From positions 3,844,001-3,908,000 of the forward strand of contig OX621163.1 in NCBI GenBank assembly GCA_951640195.1: a stretch of DNA of 64,000 bases, given 5' to 3'. The translations under genes and the position numbers were made by a program. Below are positions 21,676 through 32,059 of the stretch, piece after piece; positions within the stretch are counted from its first letter, which is position 1, and each line of letters opens with the position of its first letter. This DNA is from Porpolomopsis calyptriformis. Taxonomy: Eukaryota > Basidiomycota > Agaricomycetes > Agaricales > Hygrophoraceae. A model generated the notes under the pieces. It did no database searches, had not been told where the DNA came from, and saw only the letters and a program-made list of their open reading frames with translations.

Positions 21676-22441
21676 ACTGCCCCTGTCTTTCTTGATTGTG
21701 ATTCCTTTCACTACCATCTCCAGCGCATCCCCTCTGATGCTGACCTCTGTTGGTCTTCTTTCTGCTGTTTCACTTGCGGTGGCAAGCATAAAGTCAAGAA
21801 GTGTCTGTTCATTCGCTAGCCAATCTAGCATGCTTGCAGTCTGATGGAGGATCCGCTTGGTGAGTGTCTTGTTTTGTCTTCATTAGTCTCTGTTTATTGA
21901 TAATAGGCTTTCCCTTTCTTAGTTTGGGATGATGACGCCCCTCCCCCTACTTCCCAGCTCCCTTTAGAGGAGCACGTTGATTGGAGTTCTGATCGTTGGG
22001 GGCACCCTCTCCCTTTTGCTGATCCTAAGCCTGAGCACTGGGCTGTCAGTCCCCCCTTCCATCCTTGGACCCCTAGTCCAAGTCCTGTTTCTAGTTGTAA
22101 GCTCTCAACTCTCTCACTCTTTTTATGTTCATTGACTCCTTATCTCTTTAGTGGAAGATTTATCGACATCATTGACCAATGTCAATGTCAAGATCGAGGA
22201 GGAAGAAGTTCCTCCCAGTTTGTTGTGGAGTTCTACCAATGATTGGTTGGGCAAAGAAGCAAGAAAGATTGCGATGAGTTTTGTCAAGGGGAAGGCTGCT
22301 GAGTTGCAGGCCTCTGGTGGAGATACCAATGGGGCAATCTACTGGGGCAATAAGTTGGCCACATTGGATGGTCAAGTAGTCTCAAGTTTCATAGAGTTCC
22401 TAAGGGATAGTATGGTGCAGGAGATTACCAAGACGGACTAG
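21676..22441 (+). pseudogene. Gene X copy 2: remainder of exon 1 and exons 2-3
   Basis: After the ACTG duplicate the frame resumes: FLDCDSFHYHLQRIP, then CFTCGGKHKVKKC, a small Cys/His motif. Exon 1 ends at 21859. Introns are 21860-21922 (GTGAGT...CTTAG, 63 nt) and 22097-22151 (GTAAGC...TTTAG, 55 nt). Both splice in frame. Exon 3 (SLTNVNVKIEEEEVPPS, WLGKEARKIAMSF) ends with TAG at 22439. An in-frame TAG at 21817 is present in both copies, so either the short 68-residue product is real or the stop is ancestral. Function unknown. Exon structure is well supported by the copy at 6285-7337. Confidence 0.65.
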
Positions 22442-22597
22442 TCTAATTAGTTAGTCAGACATAGACCTCCCCTTTGTACAAATAGTCTCTGCTGCTAATA
22501 AAGACAGCCCCCATCCAAAGAAAATAGGCATAGAAAAGAGAGGAAAAGAATAGAATTTTTAAGAGAGTGAACGCCAATTTCATGACAGCTACCTAGT

Positions 22598-23377
22598 CAC
22601 AATGTCCCATTACTCCCCCTACTGTCAGGTATCAACCCTTCCCATTCCAACAACCTACTCAACCTTCTTCACCTTTAACAACACCTTCACCTTCACTATC
22701 ACCACCACCAATGGGTTCTCACGCTAATCCCCCTGTTCCCAACCTCAATGAAATCCTCACAATCATGAATAACTTGCAGAGAGAAGTAGCTGCTCTCCAA
22801 GCTTCCAACATGCAACAGGCAATGGAGATTCATCATCTCATTCAACAACTTGCTGCCCAAGCTCAGCCTTAGCCCCCACTGCAACCTCAACCGCAACCTC
22901 CTACCACTCCCACTATTGAAATTAAGATGGCCAAACCAGATGAGTTTACTGGTCGACAGCAGGACGTTGACAAATTTATTAACAGCTGCAAGTTATATTT
23001 CATGGGAAAACTGTACCGCAATGAACACAAGATTCCCTTTGCCCTTTCTTTCATAAAAGGGACCATGGCCCAAACCTGGGCTGAAAAGGAGACCAATGAT
23101 ATGAGAGCTGTCAACTGGACTAGCCCAACTGCTACCTGGGCTGCATTTGTAGCTCAATTCTGATCTACATTTGAAGGAATCAACAGACAGTCTCACGCTC
23201 GTAATGACATCAAGAACCTCCAACAGGGAAGAAAGAAGATTGAAGATTATAGCCTGCGCTTTGGCACTTTACAGGTTGATACTGGTTTTAATGATGCCAC
23301 CCTCATCAATCTTTACCAAGCTGGACTTGACAGCAAGTTTATAGAATTTATTTACCGACTCCCTGCTATCCCCACCA
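22598..23377 (+). pseudogene. gag: Element F gag fragment
   Basis: Gag of a chromovirus-type gypsy element. A Pro/Gln-rich N-terminus with a short coiled coil (22711-22870) is followed by the capsid part (KMAKPDEFTG, LYFMGKLYRNEHK, FVAQF). A TAG near 22870 and a TGA near 23161 replace Gln/Arg-type codons. It is cut at 23377 by the LTR of element G within the segment YRLPAIPT. No 5' LTR was found. Confidence 0.7.
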
Positions 23378-23757
23378 TATTATATCGGCAGTAGTAACTC
23401 AGGTCGCTTTGATGTAAATCACAGAGAAGCTAGTGCATAAACTAGCAGTGACAACATTGAAGAACAGAACTGGGGTATGTACAAGCATTCTGTACTCTAC
23501 TTATACTCCACCCAGGTCTGGACTGTGATTGTGATAACCACAACAACAATCCATGGAATGGCTGACTAATGTGCAGTATTGCGCAGCCTTGCGCAGCTAC
23601 TGCAGAGTTGCTGCACAGCATGTCTTCATCAGCCAATAGCGTTATTGCCTCTAATCTAGGAGAATATAAATAGAAAGATTAGATAAGGGAAGATAACATA
23701 AGATAAGACCAAAGATAAGGAAAGTGGTTGAGACAACAAAATGAAGTAGCCGTGACA
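23378..23757 (-). repeat. 3' LTR of element G
   Basis: 380 bp. In coding orientation it starts TGTCACGGCTAC just after a purine tract (gaagagagggtga) and ends GCCGATATAATA next to the element F gag. Only one copy is in the window. It contains AT-rich GATAAG-like words (23670-23710). Confidence 0.6.
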
Positions 23758-23769
23758 TCACCCTCTCTT

Positions 23770-26059
23770 CAAATTCACATCCACACAACCTTAGAACAGG
23801 CATTGGAGATGTCTTGAACAGTCTCATAGTAACCACTGAGGTGCATAACAGGGAGAGGTTGGGAGATGATATTGGTATCACCAATGGATTTCCAGGGTAG
23901 ACAGAGGGGAAACAAGTTAGTACATTCAGAGCATTTAACCATAACTATCTAGTTGTAGAATAGCCATGATTGCATTGATAGGACTGGTTTCATAGATCCA
24001 TGCTTAATGAGTGGTTGAAGGCAAATGAGGGAAGAAGATAGAACCATTGAAATCACAGTCAAGTAGTTAGTCGACTTCTGTGGGGTGGAGAGTAATGAGA
24101 ACGTCAATATTGTCACTGACCTTTGGCGGTTTGTAATCCTCACCAGTGGAGTCTGTGATTGGATCATAGAGACATTTGTCAATTCCAAAGAAGTTATCCA
24201 TTCGAATGACACATAGTCGGAGTTGAGGGGCTGGTCATTCAGGGTGGAGAGTGTGAAACTCATCAACCAATTCCTGGGTGTTCTTGATGTTTGATTCAGG
24301 CTCCCAAGTGTTTTCTTCACTGGTGTAGCCTTCCCAGTGTACCAAGTATTGGAGTTTTCCTCATCGCAGATGAGAGTCTAGGATTTCATTAACGAAGTAT
24401 TCAGAGTCACCTTCGAGTTGGATAGGAGGAGGGGGGGCAGGTTTTTTCTGATTAGGAAATGAAGGAGATCGATAAGGAGAGAGGTATGATTCATTGAAGA
24501 CTGGATAGAGTCCCAGCCATTCGGGAGGGAGTTCGAGCTTATAGGCAGAGTAGCTAACTTTCTCAACAACCTTAAAAGGACCGAAGCATTTGTTATCAAG
24601 CTTCTTCATTAGTCATTTGGTTTTGATGTTGGTGGCAGCTAACTATACCTTGTCTCCTGGTGAGTATTCTTGAGTAGCTTGGATGTGCTTGTCATGAGCA
24701 GTCTTCATCATTTCGTTGGCTCTCCTGAGAGTAGCTTTGGCTTCCTGGTGGACATTTTTCATACAATCGGCAAATTGAGTTGCAGATTCGTTTCAGACTT
24801 CTCTCATAGTATTGTTTCCTTTCCAGGGGTTCTGACCATAGTTGACAAAGAAGGGAGTTTGTTGTGTGGCTGTGTGGACTGAGTTATTGTATGAGAACTT
24901 TGCTAACGCAAGCCATTCCTTCCAATTGTCTTGATGATGATTGATGAAGATGCGAAGGTATTGTTCGAGCATCTGGTTCATTTGTTCAGACTGGCTGTCA
25001 GTCTGGGGATGATAAGCTGTGGAAATGTTTGGGGAGGTGCCCAGAAGATGGAAGAGATTGGTTATAAACTTGGAAACAAATTGCGGATCGTGATTGTGGA
25101 TGATGCATCAGGGGATACCGTGATCTCAGATGACACAATCCTGGATGATTTTTGCGAACCCTTCAGAGTTCAGCTCGATATGGGTGGCCTCGAACTTGGC
25201 GGCCTTTGAGAAGTGATCAATGATCATGAGGATCGCGTTATAGCCCTGACATTCAGGTATAGGGCCAATGAGATTGACCATGATCATATCCCAGGGTTGA
25301 GGAGGAGGGTCAAAGGGATGGAGCAGGGTTTTCATGGGTAATCGGGATGCCTTGGTTCACTGGCACATTTCACAACCACAGATATAAGTCTCAACATCTC
25401 TCCTGATGGTGGGCCACCAGTAGTTGCAACACACAGCTTCAGAGGTCTTGAAGGAGCCATAGTGTCCAGAGAGAGGATTATCGTGGTATTGAGCAATGAT
25501 TTCACTGTGGAGTGGGGTGTCCTTTGAGATGTAAGTCTGGTCCAAGAAGGTCTTGATACCGTTATCTCAGGTTTTCCAATCGGTTTTGCATTTTTCTTGA
25601 AGGAGTGTGGCTTGTTTTTCTTCATTTCAGTACAAATTTTGAATCCAAGAGTGGAAATTAGTGGGTTCAACTTCATGCTGAACCTGATGGAGGTCTACAG
25701 TAGGATGATCTGGGGTGGGGAAGAGATTAGCTGGGAGTAAAATAACATTGTCATTATTGTTCACCCCCTCTTAAAACCTAGTCGTCTCAACAGGATATCA
25801 GCCTTGGAGTTGGCCTTGCCGGTGACATAGTGGAGAGTGAAGTGATAGTCTTGAAGCTCTGTGAGCCACCTAGCCTAGCACCTATTCAGCTTCTGAGGCA
25901 GTTTGAAGTATTGGAGGTTGGTGCGATCCATCCAAACCTCAAAGACTTGCTTAGCAGATAGTAGCTATTTGCAGAATTCTTAGAGCGCAGTTATGATTGC
26001 AAGCAACTCGTGGTCATAAATCTGATAATTTCATTCCATGGGGTAAAAGCCTTGGAGAC
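23770..26059 (-). pseudogene. pol: Element G pol remnant: RNase H end, integrase, chromodomain
   Basis: Minus-strand chromovirus pol truncated at 26059 by the element D LTR. The end of RNase H (YDHELLAIITAL, then FTLHYVTGKAN) is followed by the integrase zinc part (GHYGSF, CGCEMCQ). In the core the first catalytic Asp appears as Asn (MIMVNLIGP). The second is in NHDPQFVSKF and the Glu is in SQSEQMNQ. A C-terminal chromodomain follows (YFVNEILDSHLR, LQYLVHWEGY, NTWEPESNI; about 24270-24420). At least ten in-frame stops are present. In chromoviruses this domain directs insertion to heterochromatin. RT and Gag are missing. Confidence 0.8.
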
Positions 26060-26468
26060 TGTCACAGTTGCAATTTTTCTTCTTTTCTTTATCTTATCAT
26101 ATGCAAACCTGTATCTTATCTTGGGAATCCCCACCATCTTTCCTTATCTCATCTAGGGATTCCCCATTGCCTTTCTCTGGGATTCCCCATTACTCTATCC
26201 ATATGTGGACACCTTTCATTTCCATTATGTTTCAACCCCTTATCATTCGTCATTGGTCACGATGACTCATCCCTTATCTCTACACATGTTTATGTTGCAC
26301 TGACTCACACAGATAAGTAGTCAGTATATAAAGGGTACCTTCTGTATGTATCAGACCTTAAGTCTGATTCCTTATTAGCTACTCATAACAAGGACTTAGA
26401 ACAATACCTTCATCTCTTGGGACAGAACACCCGAAGTAAAACGCATTCTAAACAACCGGTTTATAACA
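26060..26468 (+). repeat. 5' LTR of element D
   Basis: 409 bp, TGTCACAG...TTATAACA, same family as 5872-6284 and 7686-8096. TATA-like tatataaagg at about 26326. Followed by the shared leader agaatcagacttcc. Confidence 0.88.
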
Positions 26469-26920
26469 AGAATCAGACTTCCTTCTGGTTCTCTCCCACT
26501 TGCTTATCCAAACACTCTTTGTCACTGTGATTATCGACATCACCCCTCCTACCCTTACCCACTTCCATCCTGGCTTCCACTGACAACTCAGATGCTGAAC
26601 AATATGAAGACCCTCTCTCGAGATCAACCTTCTCAGCTACCATCCGAGATCAAGAACCTTCTTTCTCCTCTGATCTTGAAGAAACCCTAGCTGCCCCCAC
26701 CCCTACTCCTGTCCCTGCTCCTACTCCTCTAGGATCATGAACTCAATCAAGAACAAGAGGACTCTTCTCTTCATCTTCAGCCCCAGCAACTAGACCAGTT
26801 CATCAACAGACTGCCACCCCACTAGGACGATATAGTTCCCTTTATTCCCAACTTCCCTCTGCAACATCAACACCAACACCAACAGCTCCAACAACCCCAC
26901 TACCCACGACATCTACCAAC
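26469..26920 (+). other. Element D leader
   Basis: Leader between the LTR and gag. It contains a decayed acidic open stretch (STDNSDAEQYED-like) and Pro/Thr-rich sequence. No primer site starting TGG is obvious directly after the LTR. Confidence 0.5.
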
Positions 26921-28218
26921 ATGTCAGGAACATCCACCAATGCCCCCACCAACCCCCCTACCATTGATATTACAACCTTAATGGCCACTGTTCACCAACT
27001 TGAGCAGACCATTGCTCAACAAACTCAGCTGATCACTCAGTTTTAACAACAACAACAGCCTCAACCTCCTCAACCCCCTCAACTGCCCCAACAACCTCCT
27101 TTGCCTCAACAACCCACTCCTCCCCCCATCAAGATTGCCAAACCCAATGAATACAACGGGTCTGCAGCCAAATGCCTGAACTTCATCCAGGCTTGTCGTC
27201 TAGTCCTTGATGACAGCCAGTGGTCCAACAGACAGAAGATTACCTACGTCTTGTCATTTATGAAGATCAGTGTCGCCCAATCATGGGCCCAACAGCAGAC
27301 CCAAGAATTTAATCGTACCCAATGGGTTGAGCTGACTACGAGGATTTTATGGAAGAAATTGAGGACTGTTTTGGAGATGTAGATGCTAAGGCAACAGCGC
27401 AGGTCAAGATTCAAAAGGTAACTCAAGGACTTTCCACTGTGGACAATTATAATATATGATTTGGAGCTCTTGCGGATGAAACTGGTTTCAACGACAACGC
27501 GCTCAAAGTTTTTTACTGAAACAGCCTCAATCCCAGGATCCTCGAAAAGATCTATGCCCTCAATCCAATCCCCGCCACCCTCAACACTTGGAAGAGAAAA
27601 GCTTCCACTTTCAACCGACAATGTCTTGAACTCGCACTTGAGTGTTGTGCCGCTCCCAGGAAAACCATGGCTTGACCAGCGACCTGAACTCCCTCCTCTG
27701 CTCCTATCAAACAGGAGACAACTTCCTCTTCATCAATATCACGCATTCCATGAGGCAACTGCTATTGCTGCAGAGAACCAGGTCATTGGGTGAACAAGTG
27801 TCCAAATTCCCCTCTCACCTCTTCTTCGTCAGCGCGCCCATTGAGTAGTGCCCCTGCCGGACATCGAGGAAGACCAAACACAGGGCGAGGTCAAGGATGA
27901 AACATATGAGGTATCGAGATGGAACAAGTTGACGAAATGGTTTCCCCAGCTACTACAGAGGAAACTATCTGAGTGGTGGACAACTGTGGGATCAATTATT
28001 GGCCAAAGGAGAGAAAAGCTCAGCTCATCAAGGAACTGAAAGAACAGGGTTTTTAGAGAGTCCAAACATTTTGCCTGCTGTTATGGACGTATCTACTCAA
28101 GAATGTATCATCACCCCATGCAATCTATTTCAAATTCTTAGTACTCTTGAAGAAGGCAATCTCGGACTCATTTTGGATGTTTGGATTGAAGCTACTAATA
28201 CTGGTTGATGTGTTCCGG
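26921..28218 (+). pseudogene. gag: Element D gag and start of protease
   Basis: ATG at 26921, then a Gln/Pro-rich stretch, capsid part (KIAKPNEYNG, CRLVLDDSQW) and a zinc knuckle CYCCREPGHWVNKC (27760-27801, C-x2-C-x4-H-x4-C). Several stops are present, mostly TGA or TAA at Arg/Gln-like positions. Coding is broken at 28218 by the insertion of element C and resumes at 37229 with the protease motif ALVDSGASGNF. Confidence 0.75.
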
Positions 28219-28827
28219 TGATATGTCTGCTTCGTGTATGAGAACCGAACACAGAACAAGGTGCGAGGACGACTATTAAGAGTGTCAACACAGTCTATGA
28301 TCGATGATCGTTGATAGGGAGTCTTCGATCATTCATGAATGTGATCAATCGGGGAATCGGAAGAATTGGAAGATCGAAAGAGGAAGTTTTTAGAAGTTCT
28401 ACAGAGGATCTAGACTTGAGAGCAAGAGAGAAGCGAATATCTAACTTGTTGGATCACTAGCTACAACATACAGTATATATATCTTCTAGTACAAGGATCC
28501 CTTTGAATGTATATGATAAAAGGGGAGCCTCTCTAATGATCTAAGGGGAAAGTAGTGAATGGGAATGAAGGAATCGAATGAAAAGGGAGAAATAGAAGAG
28601 AACTGATGCCTTTGAATAGTGTCTTCCCTTTGATATACAAACTTTTGTTCGCATTCAGAAAGCTTCGATTGTATTCAGAGCATTCAATGATTCTCGAAGT
28701 CATTCAGGACATTCAGGAGCTATCGAGAGCATTCGGAGGGTTCAAGTTCGTGTTCGAAGGACTTGGTAGGCGTCTAGCATTCGTATAGTTGAATATATGG
28801 TGCTCAGGGGATGGAGGGGTTGTATTA
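28219..28827 (-). repeat. 3' LTR of element C
   Basis: 609 bp. Read on the plus strand it starts tgatatgtctgc and ends ttgtatta. Its coding-orientation start is preceded by the purine tract TTCAGTGAGGAGGAGA (28828-28843). Confidence 0.9.
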
Positions 28828-28879
28828 TCTCCTCCTCACTGAAATGTTGACTGTCCTCAGTCAATCACGTGATTTGCCG

Positions 28880-30573
28880 GTAATTGCCGAGGTGCATTTA
28901 TAAGTGTGACCAGTGTGTTACATTCATCTTCAGACATGACCGTCTTCAAATCGCGTACCACGACGCCAAGAAAACTGCAACAAACCATTCAAAAATGTCA
29001 AAGAACATCATCACTATCGCAAAACAGAAGATTTGTGACCAAATGAGGTCACTTCCGGATGGGGTTGCTGAACCCGAAGATTACAAGATCTGGGGGCAAC
29101 AATTCTGCAAGTTGCTCATAAGTTTTTGTTTTTCTAATCATTTTCTTTTGCTAATCCATCTTTTAGATCGCATATAATCGGGTTGTGAAGACCCTGAAAG
29201 AGACATCGATGGACGACGAGGTCATTGCGTGGCAAAAGGAGGCCCGCGAGACCTTCGATGTTTTCGAAGAATGAGGGTGGTTGGATTGGGCGGGGGAGAT
29301 ACTGATGCCAAGGTTGGCAGAGGTGGTTCATCAGGAGGTTGAGGAAAAAGCAGAGGTGGAGAGGGTAGAGCGAGAGCGAAGGGCAGAAGAGGAACGTGAG
29401 GTGAGGGAGAGGGCAGAGACATCTGCGTGGGAGGAACAAGAGAAAGTCAAGCGCGAGGAGTGAGAGGAGCGAGAGCGAGTGGAGCGTGAGGAACGAGAGG
29501 AATGAGAGGAGCGCGAGTGGGTCGAGAGGGCAGAATGGGAGGTGTGAGAGAAGTGGGAGCGAGAGGAACGAGAAGAATGAGAATGGGAGGAATGGGATGT
29601 GGAGGATCGGAAGCAGGTGGAGGAGACCTACGAGAGGCTCCTCCAGTTGCTTCTGGATAGAAAAATTGACAAGGAAGAGTTCCGTCGAGAGACAAGGCAT
29701 TGGGCAAAGGTGGAATGAAGGTGGCGGAGGTGTCAGCAGACATGCAAGACACGACGGGGGCGATGACAGAGATGATGGAGGATGGGCACGAGCCCCTGAA
29801 CGATGAAGGCGAATTGGCGGCAGCAGCACAATCACTGACTGCTGAAGAACTGGTCAAGCAGTCGAAGGCAGCTTACTGGGAGAGGATGGCAGAGAAGGGA
29901 TGGTCCCTTCCGGTGATAATGATGCGGGAGTACCACAAGTGAAAGGCAATAGAGGAGACCTTGTGCCCAGTTGAGGGCAAGGTAAGTTTTCTTTCTTGTA
30001 TCTTATTTTTGTTTCACTAATAGACTTCTTTATTTCACAGTGTGATTTTTGCGAGAAGGTCAGCGCGGAGTGCAAGATCGACCCTGCTGATCCGTTATGC
30101 GCCAAGTGCGTAACGGACAAGCGCAGGTGCTATTGGAAGGGGGAAACCCACTTGGGCAAGAAGTTCAAGCTGCAGCCCAAGGCGGAATCGAAGGGCGCGA
30201 CCAAGTTGGCGACGGTGGAAGAGTCGAAGAAGGGGGTTCGGAAATCGGCAAGGGCCGTGTCTCGTAAGTGTTTCTTTTTCTATCGTTGTCTTTATTTTAA
30301 TCTCTTCTTTCTATAGGTCCAGTAGTCTACATCGATGAGACCCCACCTCTTGAGGAGGAGATGATGGGCAAGAGTTCGAAGGAAATGGCGCAGCCAATCG
30401 CGGGTCAGAAAGGGAAGGCAAAGGCAAAGGCGGCTGATGAAGAGAAATCGTGGGAGGTTTTGGCAGCGATCGCGGAGGAGAAATCACGCGTAAAAGCGCG
30501 AATCGTCGTTCTAGAAGAGATCCTAAGGGGTTTAGAAGAGAAAGAGGAGGAAATGGTCTGTGAGAATTTGTAG
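28880..30573 (+). pseudogene. Antisense gene inside element C: charged coiled coil plus Zn(II)2Cys6-like motif
   Basis: Opposite in strand to gag-pol, with its own TATA box (tttataag, about 28897) and a likely ATG at 28995 (MSKNIITIAKQK). The middle (29281-29700) is almost pure Glu/Arg, a coiled-coil type, broken by TGA codons at Arg-like positions. Introns at about 29991-30040 (GTAAGT...CACAG) and about 30265-30316 (GTAAGT...TATAG) splice in frame. The first intron donor near 29117 reads ATAAGT where GTAAGT is expected. Residues CDFCEKVSAEC, then CAKC, then C (30041-30130) fit C-x2-C-x6-C-x8-C-x2-C-x6-C, the fungal Zn(II)2Cys6 spacing. A Lys/Ala-rich tail and a final coiled coil end at TAG 30571. 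A DNA-binding role is only suggested by spacing. Confidence 0.7.
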
Positions 30574-30823
30574 GCTTGTTTGTCTTGTATAATTTGTAGG
30601 CTTTAGTCTTCTCCTCTTTTTTAAAAATTGTATTTCTGTCTCTTGAAAAAAAAATGAAAGAACTTGAAATGAAAAAAAAAAATATTGCATAGAGGTGTGT
30701 TATGGCAGGTTACAAGTCCTCAATCGCAACGCTATCGAGTGGTTCGCTAGCTAGCGAATGTTCCATGTCTCTAAGTCATGAAGTTGATATATCGAGGAAT
30801 TATTCGGGAATTGTGATCAACCT

Positions 30824-31970
30824 TCAAGTGAAATATGGGATGACTCTAAATGCAGTGATCGGGCGATGTAAGATGGATCCATCAAGCTCTGTGATGATAT
30901 AAGCTTTCCCTAGGTTTCGAGATATCACAACTAGGGGTCCTAGGTATCGAGGACGCATCTTCCGATTGAGAGACTTCTCGATTTTCGTGTTCCGAATGAG
31001 TATGAGATCGCCAGTCTTGAAGTCATAGTCGCGAATGGTCTTCTCGTGTCTCTTCTTGAATCGAATGGCAGATCGTAGGCGAGTGGCAAGAACCTTCAAT
31101 CAGAGTTGCTCTAAGTCAGTGTCTCGTTTCTGTAGAGCAATCGCGCATTGCAATATTAGATCAGTTGTCGAGAGAACCGAATCTGGAGTGGGCAGGAGAT
31201 ATGTCACTTTGGAAATATCTAGAAGAAGCAATGGCTGAGATCCAGTGACGGAGAAGTAGGGTGAGCATCCCAATTGCTTTCAGGTAGTGATGCGCTCAGC
31301 CCAGAATATGGAGTAGGCTCCGATCAACCATTGCTTCTGATTGCCATTGACAGCTTTGAATAGCGATTGTCATATGTTGAAGTGAGATCATTCAACTATC
31401 CTGTTCACTCAGGAGTTGTATCCACTGATGCAAATGTGGTTGATTTGATAGCACTTGGTGAGGTGATCTATGGCTCCTAAGAAGGCCACTCCATTATCTG
31501 TGATGATTTCTCGAAGAGAGCCCCAATGACAGATTATATCCTTGAAGATCCATTCACCAATCGATTTTGCTGTTTCTGAATGAAGCATTTGAAATTCAGG
31601 ATAGTGGGTGAGGGAGCATTGCCCTTGGATGATATATCGAAATGGGCTGGATCAGGGCATATGCATGGTGTCAACGTAGATTTTGGTGAATAGGGGAGCT
31701 GGCATGGAGACGGTTGGGGGGATGAGGGCTTGCGTGGTTTGACAGACCTGACAGGTATGACATGTCCGAATGAACCAGACTATGTCGGGGGCCATATGGG
31801 GCCACCAGAAGCATTCGGAAATGATCGATCAGGTAGTGAAAATAGCCTTGTGGCCTGTTCAATCATGAAGTTCCGTCATGATCACTAATCGGCGATCCAG
31901 ATCGATGACTAATTTGTGAGCTCCTTGTCTATCTTTTCACCATAGTCGGTCATTGTCGATAAAGAACTCT
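30824..31970 (-). pseudogene. pol: Element C integrase
   Basis: Zinc part (TELHD...TGHKA, CHTCQVCQ), core with D in IYVDTMHMP, D in IITDNGVAF and E in NRIVE, then the C-terminal part with PRYLGPLVVISRN (about 30960). Several TGA and TAG codons interrupt it. It ends close to 30824. Same type as the element A integrase. Confidence 0.75.
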
Positions 31971-32059
31971 TCGCAGTATTGTATAAAGCTCGCATAGTCA
32001 TTGTCGGACATGTTGCTCAGTCGTTTGAGATCTGAGAGCCATTTTCAAATGAGGATAAG

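Larger units (their letters stand above)
9119..21679 (-). mobile_element. Element A: complete Ty3/gypsy-type LTR retrotransposon
   Basis: 12.55 kb, coding on the minus strand. LTRs of exactly 1029 bp (9123-10151 and 20647-21675) differ at about four positions by eye, all transitions. The target duplication is ACTG (9119-9122 and 21676-21679). Order of domains: Gag with CCHC knuckle, aspartic protease, a long linker, reverse transcriptase, RNase H, integrase, then two extra ORFs. A primer-binding-like site sits five bases inside the 5' LTR. The gag-pol frame has TGA/TAG stops and one frame change, so it cannot make its own polyprotein without repair or readthrough. It sits in gene X copy 2. 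Confidence 0.93.

Noticed and set aside
29134..29835. 233-codon minus-strand open frame (Leu/Pro/Ser rich)
   Set aside because: Mirror of the Glu/Arg-rich coding region on the plus strand; low complexity explains the lack of stops.
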